64,000 nucleotides of DNA from Bacteroidales bacterium (GTDB lineage Bacteria > Bacteroidota > Bacteroidia > Bacteroidales > Bacteroidaceae). The notes below the pieces were generated by a model that made no database searches, was not told the origin of the DNA, and worked only from the letters and a program-made list of their open reading frames with translations. The position numbers were made by a program, and so were the translations under genes. Shown one piece after another: positions 7,986 to 16,278 of the stretch. How positions within the stretch are numbered: the stretch's first letter is position 1; each line of letters starts with the position of its first letter. The DNA is taken from the NCBI GenBank assembly GCA_015060885.1, contig SUXO01000001.1, positions 1-64,000 on the forward strand, read 5' to 3'.

Positions 7986-10079
7986 TTACAGCTGTTCTGC
8001 CGGTTTCGACACAAGCTCCTCCCACTTTGCCGAAAGGGAAGGGTCTATTCTTGTAATTATCTTTTCGGCATCCTGACGCTCCTTTGTGGAACTGTTCGAA
8101 TAGATATTCAACAGTTCGTCATTCTTGTACTCGACAAAAAGGCGGGGGAAATAGGCCATTGCACGGTCCTCGTATGCCTTGTTGAGCATTGTAAGGCACT
8201 CCGTGATAACCTTGCGGCCCGCAGTGACATTCTTGTACATTGTGTCGAGCCCCAGACGATGGTATTTGTACATCAGCTTGCGCACAGGTTCCAACGCGCC
8301 GTTCATATAGTCGTCGATAATTGAGTAACGGTTGTTTTCGCTGCTCATCGCACGCCACCCTGCATCGCCCAAAGTCTGGGCATTATTGGCTATGCTCTGC
8401 GCCTTGTTGAGCCACTCGTTACCGCCCAAGTCGCCCATAGTGTCCATATCGAAACCGATTATGAGGTAGGCATAATAGGCAAGGACCGCAGTGAGGTTGT
8501 TGTCGAGATTATCTTCGTTGAACTCCATACGGTCGTATGGCTGATAGGTGAATGTAATGGCTTTGTCTTCGTACTTGAATACCGTTGTACTGTAATTGGA
8601 GCCATATACAGGGCGGGTACCCTGCACAATAAGTGAGGTTGTGAAACTGCCGTCGGGGGAGTATTGGTCGACAACAAAGTTGAAATTGCAGTCGATGCGC
8701 TCATAATCCTCGTATGTATTGGCAGTCCACTTGCGGTCGTTAAGGAACTGGGTTATAGCCTCTTCGAGCACCTTGAATACTTCGGTATTCGCTCCCTGCA
8801 CCTTTGAAGAGTTAAGGCTTACCTTTGCATTGAGTTCCTCGCCCACAGCAAATGTATCGAGCGGAAGAACAAGGATAAGCAGCGCAAGCAACAGTTTCGA
8901 CAGATGGGCAACGATGTCACGCGCCACATCGCGTTTACTCTTCAATGGGTACTCTGCAACGCCCTCCTTGTCTATAATTGTAACCTTGTTGGTATCGTGG
9001 GCAAAACCGGCACCCTTGTCGGCAAGTGAGTTTAGCACAATGAAGTCGAGGTTCTTTTTTGCAAGTTTCTCGCGTGCATTGAGCTCACCGTCGTTTGTTT
9101 CGAGCGCAAAGCCCACAAGGCGTTGCCCGTCCCTTTTAGCCTTGCCAAGCTCGGCTGCAATGTCTTTGTTGGGTTCAAGCTCAATTACCATACCCTCGCC
9201 GGTGCGCTTTATCTTCTTGTCGGCACAGGTGGCAGGGCGATAATCGGCAACGGCGGCACAGAGTATCGCGGCATCGCAGGCAGGGAAGGCCTTTACGGCA
9301 GCATCGTGCATTTGAGCTGCCGACTCCACATCGATGCGCTCCACCGCGCCCGATGGTGTCGGTTGCGACACCGGGCCCGAAACAAGCACAACATCGGCAC
9401 CGCAGGCTGCACACTCGGCAGCAAGGGCGAAGCCCATCTTACCCGACGAATAGTTCCCGATGAAACGTACCGGATCTATCTTTTCATAGGTGGGACCGGC
9501 TGTTATGAGCACTTTTTTCCCTTTCAGCAGCGACTTGCCTAAAAAAAAATCCTTTAAGGCCTGTACTATGTTTTCGGGCTCTTCCATACGCCCTTTGCCC
9601 GACAGGTGGCTTGCAAGCTCGCCCGTTCCGGGCTCAATTATGTGATTGCCGTAGCCTGCCAGCACTTCAAGATTGTGCTGTGTCGATGGGTGGGCAAACA
9701 TATCGAGGTCCATTGCAGGAGCAATGAACACAGGAGCCTTCATTGAGAGGTATGTGGTAACAAGCATATTGTCGGCAATGCCGCCTGCCATCTTGCCTAG
9801 TGTGGAAGCGGTGGCGGGAGCCACTATCATAGCGTCGGCCCACAAGCCAAGTTCCACGTGGCTGTTCCACTCGCCGCTGTTGCTGTTGAAGAAATCGCAA
9901 AGCACCGGACGGCCCGACAGCGTGGAGAGTGTGAGAGGAGTTATGAACTCCTTGCTCGAAGGAGTCATGACAACCTGTACCTGTGCTCCCTCCTTCACCA
10001 ATAGACGAACAAGTATTGCCGCCTTGTAAGCAGCAATACTTCCCGTAATTCCCAAAACTATATTTTTTCCTTTGAGCAT
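7986..10079 (-). CDS. coaBC: CoaBC (Dfp) fused in frame to an exported DUF4835-type domain
   Basis: 697-codon open frame. Residues 1 to about 390 are bifunctional CoaBC: the flavin decarboxylase half (GITGSIAAYKA, APATASTLGKMAGGIADNML, PAMDLDMFAHPS) and the ligase half (LITAGPTYEKIDPVRFIGNYSSGKMG broken over two motifs, AVADYRPA), which make 4'-phosphopantetheine from phosphopantothenate and cysteine. From about 395 the frame continues without a stop into a signal-peptide-like stretch (LLLALLILVLPLDTFA) and a roughly 290-residue DUF4835-like protein, normally a separate exported protein encoded next to coaBC in Bacteroidetes. An internal GTG (in RDVARD) could start the second protein alone. 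A true fusion, a lost stop codon or a sequencing error are all possible. Confidence 0.85.
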   Translation of the reverse strand: MLKGKNIVLGITGSIAAYKAAILVRLLVKEGAQVQVVMTPSSKEFITPLTLSTLSGRPVLCDFFNSNSGEWNSHVELGLWADAMIVAPATASTLGKMAGGIADNMLVTTYLSMKAPVFIAPAMDLDMFAHPSTQHNLEVLAGYGNHIIEPGTGELASHLSGKGRMEEPENIVQALKDFFLGKSLLKGKKVLITAGPTYEKIDPVRFIGNYSSGKMGFALAAECAACGADVVLVSGPVSQPTPSGAVERIDVESAAQMHDAAVKAFPACDAAILCAAVADYRPATCADKKIKRTGEGMVIELEPNKDIAAELGKAKRDGQRLVGFALETNDGELNAREKLAKKNLDFIVLNSLADKGAGFAHDTNKVTIIDKEGVAEYPLKSKRDVARDIVAHLSKLLLALLILVLPLDTFAVGEELNAKVSLNSSKVQGANTEVFKVLEEAITQFLNDRKWTANTYEDYERIDCNFNFVVDQYSPDGSFTTSLIVQGTRPVYGSNYSTTVFKYEDKAITFTYQPYDRMEFNEDNLDNNLTAVLAYYAYLIIGFDMDTMGDLGGNEWLNKAQSIANNAQTLGDAGWRAMSSENNRYSIIDDYMNGALEPVRKLMYKYHRLGLDTMYKNVTAGRKVITECLTMLNKAYEDRAMAYFPRLFVEYKNDELLNIYSNSSTKERQDAEKIITRIDPSLSAKWEELVSKPAEQL

Positions 10080-10082
10080 TTT

Positions 10083-10850
10083 CTATTTGTTAAATTCACG
10101 AATCTTTATCCGTGTCAGTGCCTGTTTGGTATTCAAGGGGAAATCCCCGTTCATCATCCAACCGTAATAACCGGGGTCGCGACGCAACACGGCTGCAACG
10201 CTCTCGCCCTTGTACTTGCCGAAGTTGAACACCTCGCAACCGGCATCGTCATACACGAAACGGCCAGCAAAATCGACATTGCGGGTAAACGATGACTCCT
10301 TTGCAAGAGCAGCTACATCGTTCTCCATATCGTCGTAATGGTCGAGCTGTGCTTTCAGCACTTCGTATGTGGCACGGGTATCGGCAAGCGCGCTGTGCGC
10401 ATTGTCGAACTCTGTTCCGCAATAGAATTTATGGGCTGCCGACAAGGTACGGGGCTCGCGTTTGTGGTAGAGCACCTGCACGTCTATCGCGTGGTGACGG
10501 GTGAGGTCTATATCAACCTGCGCACGCAGGAACTCCTCGGCAAGCATCGGAAGGTCGAAACGGTTCGAATTGAAACCGGCAAGGTCGCAACCTTCGAAGT
10601 CGGAAGCAATCTCTTTGGCTACATCCTTGAAGAGGGGACAATCCTTTACATCTTCGTCATATATACCGTGAACAGCCGATGCGCCTTCGGGAATGTGCAT
10701 ACCGGGGTTTATGCGCTTTGTGCACTCCTTTTCGCTGCCGTCGGGGAAAACCTTTATGTAGCAGATTTCCACAATGCGGTCCTTTGAAACATCGACACCG
10801 GTGGTTTCGAGGTCGAAGAATATAAGCGGGTTTTTAAGGTTCAGTTTCAT
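10083..10850 (-). CDS. DnaQ-family 3'-5' exonuclease (DNA polymerase III epsilon-like)
   Basis: 255-residue DEDDh exonuclease. Exo I is FFDLETTG (about 11-18), Exo II is FNSNRFDLPML (about 94-104), and Exo III is the HSALADTRATYEVL helix with the catalytic His and Asp. Such proteins proofread for the replicative polymerase or trim 3' ends. The C-terminal tail contains FNFGKYKGESVA, a motif seen in many Bacteroidetes members. It starts 6 bp after the dnaN stop and ends 3 bp before coaBC, consistent with one transcript and with a role at the clamp. Which polymerase it serves is not shown by the sequence. Confidence 0.88.
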   Translation of the reverse strand: MKLNLKNPLIFFDLETTGVDVSKDRIVEICYIKVFPDGSEKECTKRINPGMHIPEGASAVHGIYDEDVKDCPLFKDVAKEIASDFEGCDLAGFNSNRFDLPMLAEEFLRAQVDIDLTRHHAIDVQVLYHKREPRTLSAAHKFYCGTEFDNAHSALADTRATYEVLKAQLDHYDDMENDVAALAKESSFTRNVDFAGRFVYDDAGCEVFNFGKYKGESVAAVLRRDPGYYGWMMNGDFPLNTKQALTRIKIREFNK

Positions 10851-10856
10851 TTTCTC

Positions 10857-11984
10857 TTATTCGGTAAGCATCATAGGCATCAACAACATAAGAAGCTCCT
10901 GTTTCTCCTCCTGGTCGGCGGGAACTATTACGCCTGCACGTGAAGGATCGGCAAGCTCTATTATTGCATCCTGGCCGGGCATATTGCTCAAAATGTCGAT
11001 GAGGAACGATGCGCGGAAACCGATGTTCATTGATGCACCTTCGTAGTTGCAAGTAATGTTCTCCTCGGCCGATGTCGAGAAGTCGGTATCCTGGGCCGAG
11101 ATGACAATCTTGTTGTTTTCCAGGTGGAGCTTTATGAGGCTTGCCTGCGAAGAGAAGATTGCCACACGACGCAATGCGCTTATGAAGGCCGCGCGGTCAA
11201 CTGTGAGCTTGTGTGGGTTATTCTGGGGGATAACAGAGTTGTAGTTGGGATAACGGCCATCGTAGAGGCGCGAAACCAGCTTGTACTCGCCCAACACGAA
11301 GATTACGAAACGGCCGTCGAACTCAATGCTAACCTCTTCCTGTTCGTCCTTGCCGAGTATGTTTTTGAGCAGTGTGGCAGGCTTCTTGGGAAGGATGAAA
11401 GCCGATTTTTCGGCACCCTCTACCGAGTAGTCGCGGAAACGCACGAGCTTGTGACCGTCGGAAGCAACAAGAGTGATGCACTCGGGTGTGAAGTCGAAGT
11501 ATATACCGCTCATCATACGACGTACATCGTCGTCGGCAGCCGAAGCGAACAAAGAGCGTGAGATACCGCCCGACAGCACCGATGCGCCGGCCGAAATCTT
11601 AACGGCATTCTCGCCCAACACTGCGGGTGCGGGATATTCGTCGCCATTGTGGGCCACAAGGCTGTACTTACCGTTGAGGTAATATATTGTAACTTCGAGA
11701 GTATCCTTGTTGACCTCGAAACGCACGGGCTGTTCCGAAATCTCCTTCAAGGAGTCGATAAGGATTTTTGCCGATATGGCAAATGTGAAATCCTCGGAAC
11801 ACTCCACCACTTCGAACGAAGTGTTGAATGTGTTGTCGGGGTCCGATGCTGTCAATGTAAGTGTATTGCCTTGCAGCTCAAACAAAATACAATCCAGGAT
11901 ATACACGGGATTCTTTGAGTTCAGAACACGGCTGATTACCTGCAAGCGTGAAGACAATTGAGAACTTGATACTGTAAAATTCAT
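10857..11984 (-). CDS. dnaN: DNA polymerase III beta sliding clamp
   Basis: 375 residues, three clamp repeats, usual length. The N-terminus MNFTVSSSQLSSRLQVISRV is that of DnaN; the centre has ILPKKPATLLKNIL, and the C-terminus ends in MLLMPMMLTE, near the canonical LLMP.R peptide-binding end. The protein encircles DNA and tethers polymerases, ligase and repair factors. It is the first gene of the minus-strand run dnaN - exonuclease - coaBC - recN - rlmB. A TATCTTTG box upstream fits its promoter. Confidence 0.96.
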   Translation of the reverse strand: MNFTVSSSQLSSRLQVISRVLNSKNPVYILDCILFELQGNTLTLTASDPDNTFNTSFEVVECSEDFTFAISAKILIDSLKEISEQPVRFEVNKDTLEVTIYYLNGKYSLVAHNGDEYPAPAVLGENAVKISAGASVLSGGISRSLFASAADDDVRRMMSGIYFDFTPECITLVASDGHKLVRFRDYSVEGAEKSAFILPKKPATLLKNILGKDEQEEVSIEFDGRFVIFVLGEYKLVSRLYDGRYPNYNSVIPQNNPHKLTVDRAAFISALRRVAIFSSQASLIKLHLENNKIVISAQDTDFSTSAEENITCNYEGASMNIGFRASFLIDILSNMPGQDAIIELADPSRAGVIVPADQEEKQELLMLLMPMMLTE

Positions 11985-12046
11985 AATATATAGCGTTTAT
12001 TTATTAACAAAAACAATATGCGCTCGCGCGCAACGCGTAACTCTTA

Positions 12047-12080
12047 CAAAGATAAAACTAAATATAATATAGCCTGCAAA
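12047..12080 (-). promoter_or_regulatory. Promoter of the dnaN run
   Basis: Minus strand: TTTG (12080-12077), 22-bp spacer, TATCTTTG (12054-12047). The -7 box is a perfect match; the spacer is slightly long. The leader to the dnaN ATG would be about 55 nt. Confidence 0.6.
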
Positions 12081-12093
12081 ATATTGGAAAAAA

Positions 12094-12125
12094 ATTGCTT
12101 TTCGAGCAGAAATTAACTACTTTCG
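12094..12125 (+). promoter_or_regulatory. Promoter of the DUF3127 gene
   Basis: ATTG (12094-12097), 20-bp spacer, TACTTTCG (12118-12125), one mismatch in each box to the Bacteroidetes consensus. It lies 20 bp before the ATG at 12146 and supports rejecting the upstream track start. Confidence 0.5.
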
Positions 12126-12145
12126 CAAAGTATTTGAAAAGTATT

Positions 12146-12517
12146 ATGGAAATAACAGGAAAAATTATTGCAGTATTGCCCGAGAGAGGCGGTACATCGA
12201 AAACAGGTAACGAGTGGAAGATGCAGGAGTACGTTATAGAGACACACGAGCAGTACCCCAAGAAGGTATGTTTCAACGTATTCGGCGCCGACAAGATAGC
12301 ACAGTTCAACATTCAGGCAGGTGACGAGCTTACAGTGTCGTTCGACATAAATGCCCGTGAGTATAACGGCCGCTGGTACAACGACATACGCGCGTGGCGT
12401 GTAGAGCGTGGCACTGCACCCGCAGAGGCTCCCGCCAACATTCCCGCGATTGACGCTCCCAAAGCCAAAATGGAGGATTTCAGCAACGACAACAACCCCG
12501 ACGACCTCCCCTTCTGA
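12146..12517 (+). CDS. DUF3127 protein, SSB-like OB-fold protein
   Basis: 123 residues from the ATG at 12146 (MEITGKIIAVLPERGG); the longer track start lies over the promoter. DUF3127 proteins are small Bacteroidetes proteins predicted to adopt an OB fold like single-stranded-DNA-binding protein. Beta strands QEYVIETHE, KVCFNVFG and ELTVSFDINAREYNGRWYNDI alternate as expected. After a short Pro/Ala linker the protein ends in DDLPF, matching the acidic aromatic tip by which SSB recruits partners. Binding to ssDNA is inferred, not shown. A strong terminator follows. Confidence 0.8.
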   Translation: MEITGKIIAVLPERGGTSKTGNEWKMQEYVIETHEQYPKKVCFNVFGADKIAQFNIQAGDELTVSFDINAREYNGRWYNDIRAWRVERGTAPAEAPANIPAIDAPKAKMEDFSNDNNPDDLPF

Positions 12518-12535
12518 TAAAAGATATCAAGAATT

Positions 12536-12581
12536 AAAGCAGCCGACTTGCACTAAAAAGTACAAGTCGGCTGCTTTATTA
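12536..12581 (+). terminator. Terminator of the DUF3127 gene
   Basis: 15-bp perfect stem AAAGCAGCCGACTTG / CAAGTCGGCTGCTTT with a 12-nt loop, followed by TATTA. It starts 18 bp after the stop codon. Confidence 0.85.
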
Positions 12582-12591
12582 TACATTAACA

Positions 12592-12672
12592 AACTTTAAC
12601 AACGGCGACTATACCAAGAGCAACCGTGGTGACAGCTTCAACGGCCACACGGTGCACCCTGTTTGCCCGTAA
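12592..12672 (+). pseudogene. Orphan C-terminal fragment of a DGR-target (VP/FISUMP) gene
   Basis: 26 codons and a TAA, reading NFNNGDYTKSNRGDSFNGHT then VHPVCP. It aligns with the last part of the DGR template (NFNSGNYDWNNNNRYNGHTV) and with VP2, sharing the ending CCTGTTTGCCCGTAA with VP2. There is no start codon and no upstream part: the homology begins 10 bp after the DUF3127 terminator and stops at the rho terminator. It is best explained as the scar of a deleted third target gene or a captured 3' end. Adenine-rich codons are still visible. Confidence 0.7.
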
Positions 12673-12687
12673 GTACTCAATACACAA

Positions 12688-12731
12688 ATACAAAGAAACA
12701 GCTGCCAGGTTTGGCAGCTGTTTCTTTGTAT
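12688..12731 (-). terminator. Bidirectional terminator downstream of rho
   Basis: Perfect 19-bp stem ATACAAAGAAACAGCTGCC / GGCAGCTGTTTCTTTGTAT with a 6-nt loop, 14 bp beyond the rho stop. T-rich on either strand, so it can serve rho and block the converging side. Confidence 0.85.
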
Positions 12732-12745
12732 AACGACATCACTTG

Positions 12746-14671
12746 TTACGAATTCATACTCATAAGGAACTCGCCATTGTCCTTTGTCTTTTCCAGGCGG
12801 TCCTTAACAAATTCCATAGCCTCCATAGGTGTCATATCGGCAAGATACTTGCGAAGAATCCACATACGGTCAAGAGTCTGTTTGTCGAGCAAGAGGTCGT
12901 CGCGACGGGTGCTCGAAGCAATGATGTTCACTGCGGGGAATATTCGCTTGTTGCTCAATGTGCGGTCGAGCTGGAGCTCCATATTACCGGTACCCTTGAA
13001 CTCTTCGAAGATAACCTCGTCCATCTTGGAACCTGTGTCGATGAGGGCTGTTGCTATAATGGTGAGCGAACCGCCATTTTCTATGTTACGGGCTGCACCG
13101 AAGAAACGTTTGGGCTTGTGCAGAGCGTTGGCATCGACACCACCCGACAACACTTTGCCCGATGCGGGAGAAACCGTGTTATAGGCGCGTGCAAGGCGGG
13201 TTATTGAGTCGAGGAAGATTACTACATCGTGACCGCACTCAACCATACGTTTTGCGCGTTCAAGCACAATTCCTGCAATTTTCACGTGACGCTCTGCGGG
13301 CTCGTCAAAGGTAGATGCAATGACCTCGGCATTCACACTGCGGGCCATATCGGTAACCTCTTCGGGACGCTCGTCAATGAGCAGCATAATCATATATGCT
13401 TCGGGGTGGTTGGCCGCAATGGCATTGGCAATGTCTTTGAGCAGCATTGTCTTACCAGTCTTAGGCTGTGCCACAATGAGCGCACGCTGTCCCTTGCCTA
13501 TGGGTGAGAAGAGGTCGACCACACGCGCCGACATATTGTCGTAGTTGCCCGCACAAAGGGTGAACTTCTCTTCGGGGAAGAGGGGCACCAGGTTGTCGAA
13601 CGATACGCGGTCGCGCACAAGTTCGGGGGCAAGGCCGTTTATCTTGTTGACCTTTACAAGCGGGAAATATTTCTCGCCGGCACTTGCGGGGCGTATGATA
13701 CCCTCGACAACGTCACCGGTTTTAAGGCCGTAGAGCTTTATCTGCGACTGCGACACATAGACATCGTCGGGCGAAGAGAGGTAGTTGTAGTCGGAAGAAC
13801 GCAGGAAACCATAGTTGTCGGGCATTGTTTCGAGAACACCCTCAACGCGCAATACGTCGGCAAAGTCATACTGGGGCTGCGGCTGCTGACGCTCCTGCTG
13901 CTCGCCCTGTTCCTGACGGCCTTTGTCGCCGCGCTGCTGACGCTGGCGTTTGTCGCCCTTTTGAGGCTGCTCCTGACGGCTCTTGTCGAATTTCTCAACA
14001 AGTTCTGCGGGAACCTCCTTGTTTTCCACAGGGAGCTCTTCTATGGGTACAAAAGCCTCTTCTACCGCAACGGCAGGCTGCGCAGCATCGGTTGCTGCCT
14101 CGGCGGGCTGCTCATCGGCCTGTTTTTTAGGCTTGCGGCCGCGCTTTTTGGGGGCGGGCTCGGCCTGTGCCTCTTCGACAACGGGTTCCGCAGCCTGTGT
14201 CGTTTCTGCTGCCGCCTCAACGGGCTGCTCTTCGGCCTGTTTTTTGGGCTTGCGGCCACGTTTCTTGGGAGCGGGCTCGGCAGCGGGTTCTTCAACTGCG
14301 GGTGCTGCGACGGGCTCAGCAACAACTGCTGCAACAGGTTCTGTTACAGGCTCCAATAGTTTTTCCTGTTGTTTGTTCTTTTTGGGTTCGTCGGTGTCGA
14401 GCTTGACAGCCTTGTCGCCTGTGGCGGTATAGACCTTGCTGGTTGCATCGGTATGTATTCTGTTACGGCGATGCTCACGACGATGCATTCTTGTCTCCTC
14501 CTTTACCACAGCCGGAGCACCCGACTGGCTGTTCTGCACAGCCTGGCCATCGAGGATACGATAGATTACCGAGTCGCGGTCGAGTGACTTTACACCTTTG
14601 ATACCCAACTCTTGGGCAATGGATTGCAGCTCGGCAATCTCCTTGCTTCTTAATTGTTCTATATGATACAT
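12746..14671 (-). CDS. rho: Transcription termination factor Rho with long Bacteroidetes-type insertion
   Basis: 641 residues against about 420 in E. coli. An N-terminal helical domain ([17 protein letters not shown]) is followed by a disordered charged insertion (about 50-270) rich in Ala/Pro/Glu and Lys/Arg, then the RNA-binding cold-shock domain (about 272-345) and the ATPase core with Walker A AQPKTGKT (about 401-408), Walker [13 protein letters not shown]-loop and R-loop. The insertion contains a duplicated block [16 protein letters not shown] (about 131 and 170), an AT-hook-like basic motif. Rho hexamers translocate on RNA and end transcription. It has its own promoter and a leader of about 115 nt. 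Confidence 0.96.
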   Translation of the reverse strand: MYHIEQLRSKEIAELQSIAQELGIKGVKSLDRDSVIYRILDGQAVQNSQSGAPAVVKEETRMHRREHRRNRIHTDATSKVYTATGDKAVKLDTDEPKKNKQQEKLLEPVTEPVAAVVAEPVAAPAVEEPAAEPAPKKRGRKPKKQAEEQPVEAAAETTQAAEPVVEEAQAEPAPKKRGRKPKKQADEQPAEAATDAAQPAVAVEEAFVPIEELPVENKEVPAELVEKFDKSRQEQPQKGDKRQRQQRGDKGRQEQGEQQERQQPQPQYDFADVLRVEGVLETMPDNYGFLRSSDYNYLSSPDDVYVSQSQIKLYGLKTGDVVEGIIRPASAGEKYFPLVKVNKINGLAPELVRDRVSFDNLVPLFPEEKFTLCAGNYDNMSARVVDLFSPIGKGQRALIVAQPKTGKTMLLKDIANAIAANHPEAYMIMLLIDERPEEVTDMARSVNAEVIASTFDEPAERHVKIAGIVLERAKRMVECGHDVVIFLDSITRLARAYNTVSPASGKVLSGGVDANALHKPKRFFGAARNIENGGSLTIIATALIDTGSKMDEVIFEEFKGTGNMELQLDRTLSNKRIFPAVNIIASSTRRDDLLLDKQTLDRMWILRKYLADMTPMEAMEFVKDRLEKTKDNGEFLMSMNS

Positions 14672-14792
14672 AAATTATACGAATGGTTTTAACCCTGCAA
14701 GCCGGTTAATTCCATATGTGTGAAAATAAAAATTGTTGATTCTTTTCGTTGAATTGAGCGCTTGCCATGAGATGCGCTTCATTTTTACAATG

Positions 14793-14822
14793 CAAATATA
14801 AGGCATTTTGTTCGAATACAAT
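14793..14822 (-). promoter_or_regulatory. Probable rho promoter
   Basis: Minus strand TATATTTG (14800-14793), a perfect -7 box, with ATTG about 18 bp upstream (14822-14819). This leaves a leader of about 115 nt before the rho ATG, room for the autoregulation known for rho in other bacteria. Confidence 0.55.
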
Positions 14823-14882
14823 GCAGTTTTTATGGGCAATTTTACATATTTTATCAAAATAAACGCATTTATTGGCCATAAC

Positions 14883-14924
14883 ACAACATCCGGCTACGCC
14901 CAAACAGGCATAACCGGATGTTGT
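14883..14924. terminator. Hairpin between the lipoprotein operon and rho
   Basis: 11-bp stem ACAACATCCGG / CCGGATGTTGT with a 20-nt partly paired loop. It lies 29 bp beyond the end of the minus-strand lipoprotein gene, so it probably ends the long SusC operon. No long T run follows on either strand, so efficiency is uncertain. Confidence 0.5.
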
Positions 14925-14952
14925 ATTGCATAAAATTGCATTTAAGCGGGCT

Positions 14953-15462
14953 TTATTCCTCGGAATCTACGGGAGAGAGTGCATTGTCCTTTATATCGGC
15001 GGGAACCTCGCTTACACGCACAAATATCTGCACATCGGTTGCATCGCCGTCGACTGTAAGTATCATTGCATTGGCATAAAGAGAAACTATGTAGTCATTG
15101 TTCCAATTGCCGCTTGAATGGTTGTACTTGCCTTTCAGGATAGCTCCTTTGTAGTAGTCGCTTTCGAGCGAGAATGTTCCTGTAACAAGGCGGGGATACA
15201 TACTGCCGTAGTTCTCGTATATATTGAACTTGCGGTCGCGACGAATAAGTTCAAGATATACTTCGGGAGTATATTGGTCGCTGCCGCTCCAACGCTGCAA
15301 TTTCCACACTCCTGCGATGTTGTTGGGGGTAACCTCTACGGGAACGGACATATCGACACCCGGAATCGTTACCACGGGAAGCATTGCTTCGTCATCGTCG
15401 GAACAGCCCTGGAAGGGAATAACCAACAAGGCAAGCATCATCAGTTTTAAAATACTCTTCAT
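14953..15462 (-). CDS. Small lipoprotein, lipocalin-like
   Basis: 169 residues with a lipoprotein signal peptide ending IPFQGC followed by Ser-Asp-Asp-Asp, the acidic +2 to +5 pattern that exports lipoproteins to the Bacteroidetes cell surface. The mature part (NIAGVWKLQRWSG and regularly spaced beta strands) resembles lipocalin-like or calycin domains common in this phylum. It is the last gene of the SusC/D - LRR - protease run. The function is unknown; a surface-bound accessory role is inferred from position. Confidence 0.65.
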   Translation of the reverse strand: MKSILKLMMLALLVIPFQGCSDDDEAMLPVVTIPGVDMSVPVEVTPNNIAGVWKLQRWSGSDQYTPEVYLELIRRDRKFNIYENYGSMYPRLVTGTFSLESDYYKGAILKGKYNHSSGNWNNDYIVSLYANAMILTVDGDATDVQIFVRVSEVPADIKDNALSPVDSEE

Positions 15463-15483
15463 TTCTTTATATATTTTTTGTTA

Positions 15484-16266
15484 TTACTCTATTGTTGCTT
15501 TTATGGTGCGCGAGGAGGGAGCTCCTTCAACCCCGTTTACAATAACCGAAAAAGAGACCGTGCCTGTTGTATCCTTCGGCAACAGTTCGGGATTTATCGA
15601 AATGACTATATCTCCCTCGTCACCCGGTTGCAACACCTGCGGCTCGGTTGCAAATGTGGCATATTGCGGCAACAGGTCGGCCGACAGCCTTAAAGGCTTA
15701 ACACCCACATTGGCACAAGATATGCGCGATACCTTGCGACCGTTCTTGAAGGTTGTCTGCTTGCGTTTCAGCTTCAAGTCTCCCATCGAATAGGGCAAAT
15801 GGCTCCACTCGTCATCATCGATGACATTGCCTCGCAATGTGAGCTTGGCAACAGGCCTGCGGCCTGTTGAGGCGGTGTACACAAACGCGCCTGTATCGAC
15901 CGTGCCGTAACGCCCTTTGGGATTATACCTCACTGCAATCTCGGAGGATGCGCCGGGCGCAATAGGTTCTTTGCTGAATTCGGCAGCCGTACAACCGCAA
16001 TGGGTGGTTACCCTGGTTATTGTCACTGCGGTGTCACACACATTCCTGAACGGGAATGTCACCACGCGGACGGTATCGCTCTCGTGGAGTGTACCCATAT
16101 CCACTGTTGTCTTTTCAAAAAGGAGAACCTTGCCACGATGCAAAGAGGGGTTCAGAATGCTATCGATACCTGCACGTGTGGGGTATTTCTGCACCATCTG
16201 CGCGTTTACAGAGATTGAGCAGAGGAACAGCAAGGCTGCTATGTATGATAGTACTCCTTTTCTCAT
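15484..16266 (-). CDS. DUF1573 exported protein
   Basis: 260 residues with signal peptide (MRKGVLSYIAALLFLCSISVNA, shortened by the limit of what matters: the cleavage is near VNA). The DUF1573 domain is recognised by VDMGTLHESDTV, FRNVCDTAVTITRV and the THCGCTAA cysteine motif, an immunoglobulin-like fold, with a second Ig-like region after about residue 150. Such proteins are periplasmic or surface proteins of unknown activity, frequent in Bacteroidetes. It lies 12 bp after the protease gene and 21 bp before the lipocalin-like gene in the operon. Confidence 0.78.
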   Translation of the reverse strand: MRKGVLSYIAALLFLCSISVNAQMVQKYPTRAGIDSILNPSLHRGKVLLFEKTTVDMGTLHESDTVRVVTFPFRNVCDTAVTITRVTTHCGCTAAEFSKEPIAPGASSEIAVRYNPKGRYGTVDTGAFVYTASTGRRPVAKLTLRGNVIDDDEWSHLPYSMGDLKLKRKQTTFKNGRKVSRISCANVGVKPLRLSADLLPQYATFATEPQVLQPGDEGDIVISINPELLPKDTTGTVSFSVIVNGVEGAPSSRTIKATIE

Positions 16267-16278
16267 AGCCTGACTTTT

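Noticed and set aside
9855-9870. parS-like GTTCCACGTGG in coaBC
   Set aside because: Only one half of the palindrome matches; it is a coding sequence.
13825-14432. Plus-strand ORFs opposite the rho insertion
   Set aside because: They are shadow frames of the repetitive Ala/Pro/Lys insertion of Rho.
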